34,940 nucleotides of DNA, from assembly GCA_943358175.1 (NCBI GenBank), contig CALRGV010000003.1, positions 1-34,940 of the forward strand, in the 5' to 3' direction. Positions 14,667 through 23,675 of the stretch are shown piece after piece. Positions within the stretch are counted from its first letter, which is position 1; each line of letters starts with the position of its first letter. Made by a program: the position numbers and the translations under genes. Source of the DNA: Candidatus Peribacteria bacterium (GTDB lineage Bacteria > Patescibacteriota > Gracilibacteria > UBA1369 > LOWO2-01-FULL-3). The notes beneath the pieces are model-generated. The model worked only from the letters and a program-made list of their open reading frames with translations, was not told the DNA's origin and searched no databases.

Positions 14667-17423
14667 TTATTTGACAGTGGTCTCGAGACTCTTTTCAATT
14701 TTGTCGGCGATTTTTATTTCAATTGCCGATTGAGAGCTGTAGCCGAGCTTGTCGATGACTTTTGCTACGAGCAGATGAGTGCTTCCCGCTGCCAAGGTTC
14801 CCGGAATAATGATGTGGCCCGTGTAGGGAGCCGTGCCGGTAAAATATTTTTTGTCGTTGTCGAGGTAGTATTCTACGGTTTGGATGCCATTTGCACCCTT
14901 AATTTCGACTGCTATGGCAGTCTTGCCTTGGGGAATGGATGTTTGGGCCACCGGGTTTAGAATGTTGACGGTAGGGGCGTTTTTAGCTGTTTCCGCTGTG
15001 TGAATTTTGTCATATTCGGTAGGAGGTGGTCCGGCGCGAAGTTCTTCTTTAGGGTTAATTTCAAAGTTTTCGTCGGAGGGCAGAGGTTCTTCTTGTTTCT
15101 TTTTGTAATAATCCAATAACTCCTGTTTCCATTTAAAAAGGTCGGCAATAGGTAGATAATTTTGGAAAGTGACTTCTTGAACAGCGTCTTTTGGAGTAAA
15201 ATCCGTGGCCAGTAAGCCGGAAATTTTATCGATTTTCACTTTATAGAAAAGGTTTTCCACTTCTGTTGGGACGCCGGCGCTGGAGAAGATCTCGTCAGTT
15301 ACCATTAAGGGAGGAGTGTTTGGTCCCGGAAGTTTTCCGGAAGCCTTGCTGATTTTAACGTGCTTGATTCCGTCCGGTTCAGGGAATGGTTCCGCAGGCA
15401 TATTTTCCAGGGCCTTGGTCATTACCTCCCTGAAAATTGGGGCGGCAGTGTTGTATCCGTCTGCCGTATAACCAAGTCCACTACCATCAGTGTTTCCAAT
15501 CCATACTCCGGTGACAATTGTTGGGGTGTATCCAATAGTCCAACCATCCATTGGGCGGACGGTCTTACCACTTTCCGCTGCAGTTTTTTTGTTCTCCTTC
15601 GTACTGGTTCCGGTTTTGGCGGCGTTAATTTTTCCGTCGATAAACAATCTTGAGCCCACGGCAACCGATTTGTCCGAAAGAATGCTGTTTATCATATAGG
15701 CAATTTGGGGATCCATTACTTGTTCAAAGTCTTTTGGCTTCTTCTCTTCGAGAATGTCTCCGTTGGAATTAACCACTTTGAGGATGGGAGTGAGCTCCGG
15801 GCGCTTGCCGTTATTGGCAAAAACACTATAGGCCGTGACCATTTCAATTAGCGGTATTTCTCCGGCACCAATTCCGAGGGGGTAGCCATAGCTGCGTTTT
15901 TTGTCGAGAGTGGTGATTCCCAATTTTGTCGCAAAATCAATAATGGGGTCTTGTTGGCCGGCTAGGAAATAAGCTTTTATGGCTGGAATATTACGGGATT
16001 GACCAAGCGCTTTACGAATAGAAATTTGGCCTAACCACTTGCCATCAAAATTGTATGGAGAATCGCTGGTTCCCACTTTCGTAGGGACGTCTTCAATGAT
16101 TGTGCCAGGTCCATAACCACTGTAAAATAGTTGAGAATAAACGATAGGTTTGAAAGAGGATCCAGGTTGACGAGGTCGAAGAACCACGTTCACATTTCCG
16201 TCTATTTCTTCGTTGTAGTAGTCACGTGATCCCACCATGGCGAGAATTTCACCGGTTTTTGCGTTGACGGTGAGAAGAGCGGCATTGTTGGTGGAGTAGG
16301 TTTTGACGTCATATTCTCCTTTTTCAGCTATCACTTTTTCTGCGTAATCCTGAAGCTTGCCATCTATTGTTGTGTATACTTTGAGTCCTCCTTGTTCCAC
16401 TACATCTTTACCATATTTTTGTTCCAATATTTCCTTTACGTATAGTACGAAGTGGGCGTGCTTGATGTATTCTTTATAATCGTTAAATTTAATTCCTTGA
16501 ATTTCGTTGAGGGCTTTTTTGCGTTGGTCGGCACTGATTTTTCCGAGCTCAAACATTCTTTTGAGAATCAGGTCGCTACGTCCGGGAATATAAATTTTAG
16601 TACCATTGCCGGGGTCAACAAAAGCGCCGATTAATCCGCGGGTATATTCCTCTGTTTGTAAGCCGGCCTCGCCTTTGATATTGCGGTAGTGGAGTTCTTC
16701 AGGGGAAAACTGTTTCAAGAGATGAGAATATTTATTGTCACCGTATGGATTGTAGCGAGTGGGGGCCTGAGGGAGAGCGGCGAGAATGGCGCTTTCTCCC
16801 AAAGTAAGGTCTTTAGCTCCTTTGTTGAAATATATTTGGGCGGCTTTTTGGATGCCGTAAGCGTTGTTGCCGTAAGGAATGCGGTTGAGGTAAAGTTCGA
16901 GAATTTTTTTCTTTTCATAGGTTCTTTCCAGGCGGACGGCGAGAATTAACTCCTTAGCTTTACGAAGGTAAGATCTCTCGGACGAAAGGAAGGTGTTTTT
17001 GACGTATTGTTGAGTAATGGTTGAGCCTCCTCTGGCGGTGCCGATGCCAAAAACTTCATAAGACGCGGCTTTGGCAATAGCCAAAAGGTCAAATCCTCCA
17101 TGATTCCAAAAAGAATCATCTTCTATGGCGACAGTAGCTTCTTCAACGTAAGTGGCAATTTGATCCAAAGGAACATACTCGCGATTTTCTTCACCGTGAA
17201 TTGTGTATAGAAGGCCTCCGTTGCGATCGAATATTTGGGTGGATTGCGCGGCGGCGAGATTTTCAAGTTTTGAGACATCGGGCAAGCCAATGGAAAGAAC
17301 CGCTATTCCTCCGGCAAAAGTGATTATTCCGAGACAAACAATCCCTATTATAATAGTGGAAGCCCAAAAGCCAATTTTTTTCCAGCCGCTAATATTTCTT
17401 TGTAGAAAAATTTTCTTTAACAT
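14667..17423 (-). CDS. Class A penicillin-binding protein (GT51 glycosyltransferase + transpeptidase) with C-terminal Ig-like domain
   Basis: Bifunctional cell-wall synthase of 918 residues. An N-terminal membrane anchor (about 20-45) is followed by the GT51 domain with EDDSFWNHGGFD (catalytic Glu101), GGSTITQQYVKN and LELYLNRIPYGNNAYGI. The transpeptidase domain has the three active-site motifs: SSFK (S422, K425), SRN (476-478) and KTGTS (K603). It ends about residue 690. Residues 690-810 are a linker. About 815-908 look like a bacterial Ig-like beta-sandwich (TVNILNPVAQTSIPQGKTA to STHLLVAKVIDKLGYSS), a common cell-wall-binding extension. It lies 72 bases after the PAS/GAF gene on the same strand. 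Confidence 0.95.
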   Translation of the reverse strand: MLKKIFLQRNISGWKKIGFWASTIIIGIVCLGIITFAGGIAVLSIGLPDVSKLENLAAAQSTQIFDRNGGLLYTIHGEENREYVPLDQIATYVEEATVAIEDDSFWNHGGFDLLAIAKAASYEVFGIGTARGGSTITQQYVKNTFLSSERSYLRKAKELILAVRLERTYEKKKILELYLNRIPYGNNAYGIQKAAQIYFNKGAKDLTLGESAILAALPQAPTRYNPYGDNKYSHLLKQFSPEELHYRNIKGEAGLQTEEYTRGLIGAFVDPGNGTKIYIPGRSDLILKRMFELGKISADQRKKALNEIQGIKFNDYKEYIKHAHFVLYVKEILEQKYGKDVVEQGGLKVYTTIDGKLQDYAEKVIAEKGEYDVKTYSTNNAALLTVNAKTGEILAMVGSRDYYNEEIDGNVNVVLRPRQPGSSFKPIVYSQLFYSGYGPGTIIEDVPTKVGTSDSPYNFDGKWLGQISIRKALGQSRNIPAIKAYFLAGQQDPIIDFATKLGITTLDKKRSYGYPLGIGAGEIPLIEMVTAYSVFANNGKRPELTPILKVVNSNGDILEEKKPKDFEQVMDPQIAYMINSILSDKSVAVGSRLFIDGKINAAKTGTSTKENKKTAAESGKTVRPMDGWTIGYTPTIVTGVWIGNTDGSGLGYTADGYNTAAPIFREVMTKALENMPAEPFPEPDGIKHVKISKASGKLPGPNTPPLMVTDEIFSSAGVPTEVENLFYKVKIDKISGLLATDFTPKDAVQEVTFQNYLPIADLFKWKQELLDYYKKKQEEPLPSDENFEINPKEELRAGPPPTEYDKIHTAETAKNAPTVNILNPVAQTSIPQGKTAIAVEIKGANGIQTVEYYLDNDKKYFTGTAPYTGHIIIPGTLAAGSTHLLVAKVIDKLGYSSQSAIEIKIADKIEKSLETTVK

Positions 17424-17495
17424 ATCGCGCAGATCTTACTAAAGAAAGCTCTTTTGGTAAAGGGTCTGTGTGATGTGGGTGGTGCTTTGGGGTTT

Positions 17496-19313
17496 TTATT
17501 TGTGGGAAATTTTCTTTGCGAAAAGTGCTACGGCACATTGTTTGCCTATTTTTTCCAGGAAGTCGGTTTCGATAAGGCGAAATTTCGCCGCGTCCGTAGC
17601 GTAAAGGCTGATGGTGCCAAATATTTTTTTATTTATGGAGAGTGGAATTAAAACCATGGTTTTGAAGCGGTGCATTTTCAGCAGGCTCGATCCCTGGTGT
17701 TTTGGATTGCTGTCTATATCGTCAATAATTATTGGCCTTTTGTTTTCAAAAGCTTCCGCGGCGAGACTTTTCTCGAATTTTATTTGGTTTTTGTCGAGCC
17801 ATTTCGGGCTCACTCCAAAGCAAGAGGCGAGCCTTAAAATTTTTCGCGGCTCATTAAAAATACGTAGAATTGAGGCATCACATTTGGTTAAAAGGCAGAG
17901 GGCGCTGACAATAAGTTTTTCTAAATTTTGGAGTGAAGCTTCCGAATCTGTCGCTGCATCAATGATGTCGTAAAGATAATCCAGATGGCGACGTTGAAGG
18001 CCAAGCTCTTTGTAGGCGTCTTGAATTGTTTCAAATCGTTTTTGTAGTTCGCTGCTAACTTTTTTTTGCTGAGTGATGTCTCTGTAGGTGATCAAATAAC
18101 CAATGAATTTATTATTTTTGTCCGATACTTTTGTTATAGATAGGGAGACATCTATTTTTTCTCCGGACGCAGTGTTTCGTTTCGTTTCAAAACTTCTTAG
18201 TACGTTTTTTTCTTCAACCTCTTCCACAATTTTCTTGTTCTCTTCCATGAGTTCTTCCGGAATCAAGAGAGAGGCGATTTTTTTATTTAAAACTTCTTCT
18301 TCTTTGTATCCAAACATTTTTTCCGCGCCGGAGTTCCATGTTGTTATTTTGTGGTTTATATCAACTATTACAATGGCTTCTATGGAATTTCTAATTATTT
18401 GTTCAAAAATTCTTGTTTGAGAATCCAGTTTTTTTATTTCTCTAAGGTCAATATGCATTCCATAGGTTCCGCCGGCTTCTGAAGGCGCTCCGACTATGAG
18501 AACGGGAATCGATTTTCCGGATTTTGTCAGGTATTCGCCTTCATATTTAGATGAGGCACCGATTTTACGTAATCTGTGATGGTTCTCAATTATTTTTTTA
18601 CTTTCTTCCGTGAAACAAAAGTCAGCCGGTTGACCTATGCATTCTTCTAAAGAATATTCGGTGATTTTTTGATAAATTTTATTGGAGTAGATGGTTTTAT
18701 GAAGTTCATTTCCTATCCAAAAACAATGGTTTATTACGTTGGCAAGCTCTATGGCATGTCTGTATTTAAAGAGCATTGCCATCTCTTCTGGGTTCAGCTT
18801 TTTCTTTACGATTTGAAGATCTTTGTAGCCGATGATACTGAGAAGAATTTGTTCATCACGGCTTAATTTTTCCATTAAGCTTAAATTCGTGAAAAGGCCG
18901 AGGCTTCCGCCCTCTTTCGTCGGCATGCCGTTTATCAAAACAGTTGTAATTATACCATCTTTTGAAACGACCTCAGCTTCGTACTGTGTAGTTTGTCCTT
19001 TTCCTCTTAGTTCGTGATGTCTGGCGATTGCCAATTTGCTTTCTTTAGTAAAACAGAAATCGGCCGGTTTTCCGAGAGATTCCTTGAGTGAATAATTGCT
19101 GATTTTTTGATAAATTTCATTTACGTAAATCGTTTTGTTGTTTTTATCTCCCAGCCAGAATGCCTGGTGTAAATTGTTCGCAAGATCGAGATATGTGGCG
19201 GAGGCAATGATTGTTTTTTTATTTTCAGGTGAGAAGTCGGCAAGAAGCCTGTAGTCGTTTTCTCCTACAATTTTTATCAGGGCGCTATCCAGAGTTTTTG
19301 CTTTTTCTTCCAT
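17496..19313 (-). CDS. PAS-PAS-PAS-GAF sensor protein without output domain
   Basis: 605 residues from the ATG at 19313; an in-frame TTG at 19379 would add 22. Two PAS domains (about 40-145 and 190-295) are clearly a tandem duplication: both carry FW[LI]G, KTIY.N.IYQKI, YSLEE-like and G[KQ]PADFCFT[KE]ESK. A third, more typical PAS (about 300-415) has IVDINHKITTWNSGAEKMFGY and a PAC end GYLITYRDITQQKK. A short coiled coil leads to a GAF domain (about 458-600). The protein ends there, with no histidine kinase, GGDEF, EAL or DNA-binding module. There is no membrane segment, so it is cytoplasmic. The ligand and partner are unknown. It is upstream of the PBP gene on the same strand, so a cell-wall-related role is possible but unproven. 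Confidence 0.88.
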   Translation of the reverse strand: MEEKAKTLDSALIKIVGENDYRLLADFSPENKKTIIASATYLDLANNLHQAFWLGDKNNKTIYVNEIYQKISNYSLKESLGKPADFCFTKESKLAIARHHELRGKGQTTQYEAEVVSKDGIITTVLINGMPTKEGGSLGLFTNLSLMEKLSRDEQILLSIIGYKDLQIVKKKLNPEEMAMLFKYRHAIELANVINHCFWIGNELHKTIYSNKIYQKITEYSLEECIGQPADFCFTEESKKIIENHHRLRKIGASSKYEGEYLTKSGKSIPVLIVGAPSEAGGTYGMHIDLREIKKLDSQTRIFEQIIRNSIEAIVIVDINHKITTWNSGAEKMFGYKEEEVLNKKIASLLIPEELMEENKKIVEEVEEKNVLRSFETKRNTASGEKIDVSLSITKVSDKNNKFIGYLITYRDITQQKKVSSELQKRFETIQDAYKELGLQRRHLDYLYDIIDAATDSEASLQNLEKLIVSALCLLTKCDASILRIFNEPRKILRLASCFGVSPKWLDKNQIKFEKSLAAEAFENKRPIIIDDIDSNPKHQGSSLLKMHRFKTMVLIPLSINKKIFGTISLYATDAAKFRLIETDFLEKIGKQCAVALFAKKISHK

Positions 19314-19394
19314 ATAGTGTCTATAGTAATAGTGATAGAGTCTTTGCTTGTTTACATTATTACCTTTTACGGGAAGCAATGCTGCCGATTTCGC

Positions 19395-19422
19395 TTGACA
19401 TATTTACTTTGGGGCGTACAAT
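19395..19422 (+). promoter_or_regulatory. Strong promoter of the radical SAM-like gene
   Basis: Perfect TTGACA (19395-19400), a 16-base spacer and TACAAT (19417-19422). The expected start is near 19429, 23 bases before the ATG at 19452. Confidence 0.7.
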
Positions 19423-19451
19423 AATATTCCAATTGCTAAAATTGTAAATAT

Positions 19452-20894
19452 ATGCCGCCAGAAGATGGATTAACAGATGTGGCTGACTGGATTGATGCCG
19501 GTTCTTTGAAGGATAGTACTTATTTGGACATGATTGAACTTGGGAGAGGTTGTGCCACAAGTTGTAATACTTGTGGGGCTTATAAGGGAAATAATCCTGA
19601 AGATAGAAGGGTTGTTCCGATTTCACTTGAGCAGCTTGAAAGAACTCTTACTCAGGAAGTTGAAAATGTAAGAACAGGGGTGAGGTTTAGAGTGATAGAC
19701 TTATGCAGGAGTCAGGTGACTTCAGGAGTGGATATGGAGCCTTTGGGTACGGGGATTTTTCTTGAAGCTGCCGAACTTATACATAGTCTAAGTAAGGGTA
19801 AATCCAGTCTTGTGGCTATTAGTCATGGAGTGAATTGTCTGGAAAGATTCGATGGTGATGGCAAACCAAAGTATGATGTACATGCAGGGCAGGAGGAAAA
19901 ATTGAAAAAAATGAATGATTTATTGCTGAGTGGCGTGATTCCTATTTTTATTTTGTCTATGGATGCTGCGAGAGATCAAGGTTTGGCTGGTAGTACTGCA
20001 AAGGCGTGTCATGCGAAGATTGTTGAAATGGAAAAGCCCGATAGTCGATTTATGCAATTAGTTGAGCAGGAGAGCGGGCAGATGGAAAGGAAGAAGGATC
20101 TTGATGGCGATGATGATGAAAGTGAAGGAGTAGTTGCGGAGAGAAGGGCGAGAGCCAAGAGAGAGTTGATTGATTTTGTGCAAACAAAGATGTTGGCTGC
20201 GTACCCGAGCAGCAGCGAGTGTCCGAGAGGACCCGCGCAGCACGGAGCCTTAGCATCGGCAGAGGGCGTTGAATTAACCACTGATGAGCAAGTTATTGCG
20301 GACTACCTTAAGGCTAGAAATGGTCGCGAGGAGGCGGTGGTGGAAATAAATGCGCGTGGTTATGCTGCAACTCTCCATGCTCTTATGCCGGCAATAGAGG
20401 CTGGAAAAAAAGTTTCTATATCGTTACAAGGTGATGATAATCCGGAGAGTTTGGCTTTTGATGGATTATCAAAGAGAATTCATCTAAGGACGGCGGCTCT
20501 TTTGAGCTCAAAATATAAAGTGTCAATCGTTGACGTCAATGCTCTTTTTGCCGCTCTAAATATTAGTAATCCGAGACGATATGCCGCAGTGGGAAGAGCA
20601 GTGAGTCAACTCGGTATTAAGGATGTTAATGAAAATTTCATGGTTGTTCCGGATATCAAGTTTGTTACGGGGACCATGTGGAATGACACATATAAACCTA
20701 ATAGGGCCAGGCTTACGGCAGATGGTAGGTTGCAGGTTCAAACAAATAGGGCTAATAGCTCTTATAATGATACGGTAGCTCCTTCTGATGATAATCCTTG
20801 GAGAGATGTGAATTTAGCAAAGAAGGCAGTGGTGGCTCGTGAACTTTCTATCTTTCGACATGGTCCGGATGTAGATATGGGAAAAACGGCTTAA
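19452..20894 (+). CDS. Divergent radical SAM-like protein of unknown function
   Basis: 480 residues. Near the N-terminus, IELGRGCATSCNTCGAY holds a CxxxCxxC motif (C34, C38, C41) in the strand-loop context of radical SAM enzymes, where these cysteines bind a [4Fe-4S] cluster that cleaves S-adenosylmethionine. ISLEQLERTL, FRVIDLCRSQ, GTGIFLEAAELIHSLSKGK and LVAISHGVNC fit the following alpha/beta barrel. The middle (about 195-285) is charged and low in complexity, with GDDDESEG. The C-terminal 200 residues are not assignable and end GPDVDMGKTA. No partner peptide or tailoring gene is adjacent. It has a strong promoter of its own, and its last four bases overlap the convergent pheT. Radical SAM is well supported by the motif; the reaction is unknown. 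Confidence 0.82.
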   Translation: MPPEDGLTDVADWIDAGSLKDSTYLDMIELGRGCATSCNTCGAYKGNNPEDRRVVPISLEQLERTLTQEVENVRTGVRFRVIDLCRSQVTSGVDMEPLGTGIFLEAAELIHSLSKGKSSLVAISHGVNCLERFDGDGKPKYDVHAGQEEKLKKMNDLLLSGVIPIFILSMDAARDQGLAGSTAKACHAKIVEMEKPDSRFMQLVEQESGQMERKKDLDGDDDESEGVVAERRARAKRELIDFVQTKMLAAYPSSSECPRGPAQHGALASAEGVELTTDEQVIADYLKARNGREEAVVEINARGYAATLHALMPAIEAGKKVSISLQGDDNPESLAFDGLSKRIHLRTAALLSSKYKVSIVDVNALFAALNISNPRRYAAVGRAVSQLGIKDVNENFMVVPDIKFVTGTMWNDTYKPNRARLTADGRLQVQTNRANSSYNDTVAPSDDNPWRDVNLAKKAVVARELSIFRHGPDVDMGKTA

Positions 20895-23314
20895 TTTTTT
20901 CCTCTAATTGTGCCGCCAAGCTCTTCCAAGTTTTTGAAGACTTGTTTTTGGGTTTCGGTCATTTCTATGTCGGTGAGAGTGCGGTCTTCGGCCTGAAGGG
21001 TGATTTTGAAGGCGACGGCTTTTTTGTCCGGGGCTATGCCGTTGCCAGTGTAGATATCGAAGAGAGTGACGTCGGTAATGAGGTCGGTTTTTGCTTCAGT
21101 GATGGTTTTCTGAAGTGTGTGTATTTCTGTCGTGGCGTCGATAAGAACGGAAACGTCAAATTGTATAGAGGGGAATTTGCCGATTTTTTTATACTTTTTT
21201 TCGGCGGGCGTGAGTTTCATTAATTCCGTGAAATTTACGGCGAAAATTGCGATGGAATAATTTTCGAGGTCATGATTTTTTGCAACAATTGGGTGTAGCA
21301 TGAAAATTTTGCCCAAAGTTTGGCCGTGTTCATCAATGTAAGAGATGGCTTTATTTGGGTGGGCGTAAGGGGCTACTTCGATACCTTTGGCCGGATGCGG
21401 AAGGGATATTTCGAATTTTTTAAAAATAGTTTCGAGGGCGCCTTTGGCTTCGTAGAATGGTGAGTCGGATTTGCCTTTTACGAGAATTGCTCCAACAATT
21501 TTCTTTTCTTCCAGTGGCATAAACTGCTTGATTTCTTTGTAGGTGCGACCGATTTCATAGATGCGGAGTTCGTCAAAATTTTTCACATTATGTTGGAGAT
21601 TTTTCAGCAGATTCGGAGTCATGCTAATGCGCATGTGAGTTTGATCTTCGGAAAGATAATTGAGGAGCTTTACGTGGCCATCTTCTTTTAGGAGGCAGCG
21701 GGTGATTTCGTTTTTGCCGTAGAAGGAATAATTGGAAACTTCATCGAAACCGAGGCCGAAAGATAGGAGTTCGCGGGCGCGGTGTTTTTTGAAACGCTCA
21801 GTGTTTTCTTGCGGAAGTTTTGTCGGTAGGGATGGAAGCGTGGCCGGAATATTGTCGTAGCCGAAAATGCGGGCGATTTCTTCGATGATGTCGTCTTCGA
21901 TTTTGATGTCTTTATTGGCGCGGAAAGTCGGGACGGTGATTTTGAAGGTACCTTTTTTTGTTCCGGTGTGGACCTTAAACTCTAGGTTTTCGAGAATGTC
22001 CTTCATTTGTTTATTGGAAATTTCAGCGCCGATTTTTGAGAGGGCCATTTCTGTGTCGAGAACTATTTCTAAGGGATCTGTTGAGAAATTTGAGATGTCT
22101 GTGATTGGTCCGGCAATCTCTGCTTCCGGGCAAATTTCGAGAATTAATTCAGCGGCGCGCTTGATGGCGAGTTCGCAAAGATTTGGATCGAGACCTTTTT
22201 CAAATCTTTGAACGGCATCAGTGCGGAGTAGAAATTTTGTGGAAGTTTTGCGGACGCTGGAGGAATTGAAATTGGCGGATTCGAGGATTACCGAGTTAGT
22301 GTTTTCATCAATTTCGCTATTTGCTCCACCTATTACTCCGGCAATCGCCACAGGCTTTTTGTGATCGGCGATGACAAGCATGTGATTAGTGAGGTCGCGA
22401 GTTTTTCCATCAAGACAGGCGATTTTTTCCCCCATTTTTGCGACACGAACAACTATGCCTTTTTCAATTTTTGCTTGATCAAAAGCGTGCATTGGCTGAC
22501 CAAGCTCGAGCATTACGTAGTTTGTGACATCAACGATATTGTTGTGGACGCCGTGTCCGGTTGCTTTTAATTTTTTCTGTAACCAGTCTGGAGAAGGGCC
22601 GACTTTTACGTTTTCGATAATGAGTCCGCAGTAGCGAGGACATAATTTTTCATCTTTTACTTCTACGGAAATTATTTCACCTCCGGTTGGAATTTTTACT
22701 ATGGATTTTAACGGTTTTAATTTTGAACCTGTGAGTACAGCAATTTCTCTGGCAATGCCGTAGTGTCCCCAGAGGTCCGGACGATGAGTGAGGGCTTTAT
22801 TGTCAAATTCGAAGATTACGTCATCTTTTTGCAAGAGTTCTGAGAGGGGAGTGCCTGGGGTAGTTTTCATGGCTGAAAGATCGAGGATTTCTTTTTCTTT
22901 TGCTGTCGGGTCAGGAATTCCGATTTCACTTCCGGCGCAGATCATCCCATCACTTTCCGCATCGCGGATTTTAGTTCTTTCAAGGGTTATTAAGTCGCCG
23001 AGACCGTGCCATTTTACTTTCGCTCCCGGTTTTGCGACCGCTACATACATTTCTTCGCGGAGATTTGATCCGCCGCAGACAATTTGGCTTGTTTCTTTGC
23101 CGAGAGAAACTTTGCAGACTTTTAATTTGTCGGCATTTGGATGTGGAGTGATTTCCAGAATTTGGCCCACAACAATATTTTCAAAAGCATCGGCTTCATT
23201 TATCACACTATCAACTTCAGCAGTCTTGATTGTTAATTCAGTTGCTAAGTTTTTTGGATCGAGATTTTTTGGTAGGTCAACGAATTCTTTCAGCCAGTTT
23301 AGGGAGATGAGCAT
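20891..23314 (-). CDS. pheT: Phenylalanyl-tRNA synthetase beta subunit
   Basis: Large subunit of the heterotetrameric PheRS, which binds tRNA-Phe and edits mischarged Tyr. The 807-residue length is that of a full bacterial beta chain. It has an N-terminal segment MLISLNWLKEFVDLP, a tRNA-binding OB domain (about 40-150, VVGQILEITPHPNADKLKVCKV), a B3/B4 editing region (about 210-380, GQPMHAFDQAKI), a B5 domain, a catalytic-like core and a C-terminal anticodon-binding FDX-ACB domain (about 715-805). No Shine-Dalgarno; TATAAA sits five bases before the ATG. PheT normally follows pheS in one operon, but here pheS lies 6.7 kb upstream on the same strand. The 3' end overlaps the convergent radical SAM gene by four bases. 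Confidence 0.97.
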   Translation of the reverse strand: MLISLNWLKEFVDLPKNLDPKNLATELTIKTAEVDSVINEADAFENIVVGQILEITPHPNADKLKVCKVSLGKETSQIVCGGSNLREEMYVAVAKPGAKVKWHGLGDLITLERTKIRDAESDGMICAGSEIGIPDPTAKEKEILDLSAMKTTPGTPLSELLQKDDVIFEFDNKALTHRPDLWGHYGIAREIAVLTGSKLKPLKSIVKIPTGGEIISVEVKDEKLCPRYCGLIIENVKVGPSPDWLQKKLKATGHGVHNNIVDVTNYVMLELGQPMHAFDQAKIEKGIVVRVAKMGEKIACLDGKTRDLTNHMLVIADHKKPVAIAGVIGGANSEIDENTNSVILESANFNSSSVRKTSTKFLLRTDAVQRFEKGLDPNLCELAIKRAAELILEICPEAEIAGPITDISNFSTDPLEIVLDTEMALSKIGAEISNKQMKDILENLEFKVHTGTKKGTFKITVPTFRANKDIKIEDDIIEEIARIFGYDNIPATLPSLPTKLPQENTERFKKHRARELLSFGLGFDEVSNYSFYGKNEITRCLLKEDGHVKLLNYLSEDQTHMRISMTPNLLKNLQHNVKNFDELRIYEIGRTYKEIKQFMPLEEKKIVGAILVKGKSDSPFYEAKGALETIFKKFEISLPHPAKGIEVAPYAHPNKAISYIDEHGQTLGKIFMLHPIVAKNHDLENYSIAIFAVNFTELMKLTPAEKKYKKIGKFPSIQFDVSVLIDATTEIHTLQKTITEAKTDLITDVTLFDIYTGNGIAPDKKAVAFKITLQAEDRTLTDIEMTETQKQVFKNLEELGGTIRGKN

Positions 23315-23403
23315 GCGATTTTATAATTATTGAGAATTTTACGCTTGGAGATAATCTAATAGTTTTGAAAGGTGTTAGCAAGAGGGGCTTTGATTTAAGA
23401 AAT

Positions 23404-23478
23404 TTTAGGAATTTTAACTATTTTAGAATTAATTTAGGAAAAATTTAAGAAAATTTTAGATTTGGTTGATATAACTGA
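23404..23478 (+). repeat. AT-rich direct repeat, copy A (with TATAACTGA end)
   Basis: It matches copy B at 29827-29892 in the same orientation, with 38 identical consecutive bases at 23421-23458 and a conserved end TTTGGTTG[A/T]TATAACTGA. Copy A has 9 extra bases (23417-23425). TATAAC resembles a -10 element, so the repeat may be a promoter cassette for the RNA that follows. Confidence 0.85.
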
Positions 23479-23517
23479 TTTGCAGAATCAATGTGGGGTG
23501 AGGGCGTGGTGCCCGCG

Positions 23518-23534
23518 ACGTGTTTGACACTCGT
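23518..23534 (+). repeat. 17-bp direct repeat, copy 1
   Basis: ACGTGTTTGACACTCGT occurs here, inside the second hairpin of the tRNA-like RNA, and again unchanged at 23676-23692. Confidence 0.85.
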
Positions 23535-23620
23535 CGTCCCGGGTTCGACTCCCGGTCAGCGCATGACCACTTCGTGGTAGCCCGTGCGCGCTGCTTCGCA
23601 TCGTCCACCACGTTCTGCGT

Positions 23621-23651
23621 AAAAAGGCCCCCGCTTGACGGAGGTCTTTTT
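23621..23651 (+). terminator. Intrinsic terminator of the tRNA-like RNA
   Basis: AAAAAGGCCCCCG (23621-23633), loop CTTGA and CGGAGGTCTTTTT (23639-23651) pair over 13 positions with one G-U and one mismatch and end in a U-run. The mirrored A-run would let it work in both directions. Confidence 0.8.
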
Positions 23652-23675
23652 AATTAGGATCTGCTTGATCCTGCA

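Larger units (their letters stand above)
23481..23651 (+). ncRNA. Candidate tRNA-like multi-hairpin RNA
   Basis: A non-coding stretch between a promoter-like repeat and an intrinsic terminator. It folds by eye into hairpins in series: GGGC-GTGGT-GCCC (23502-23514); CGACG...CGTCG with loop containing TTTGACA (23516-23536); a perfect T-arm-like CCGGG-TTCGACT-CCCGG (23539-23555); CAGCGC...GCGCTG enclosing CCAC-TTC-GTGG (23557-23593); then the terminator (23621-23651). The T-arm and flanking C share 18 bases (CCCGGGTTCGACTCCCGG) with the tmRNA. Read as a tRNA, the anticodon loop would give UGA, but the acceptor strands (GGGGTGA at 23495 and TCAGCGC at 23556) match only 5 of 7 and the D-loop is too small. 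It may be a degenerate tRNA, a tRNA mimic or a structured small RNA. Confidence 0.55.

Noticed and set aside
23495-23563. Ordinary tRNA-Ser(UGA) gene
   Set aside because: The acceptor strands match at only 5 of 7 positions, the D-loop is about 5 bases, the anticodon stem has a T-T mismatch and the long variable arm of tRNA-Ser is absent.
23539-23620. Permuted tRNA, because the 3' acceptor strand pairs with GCGCTG downstream
   Set aside because: No D-arm or anticodon arm follows the downstream strand, so the pairing is better read as a plain hairpin.
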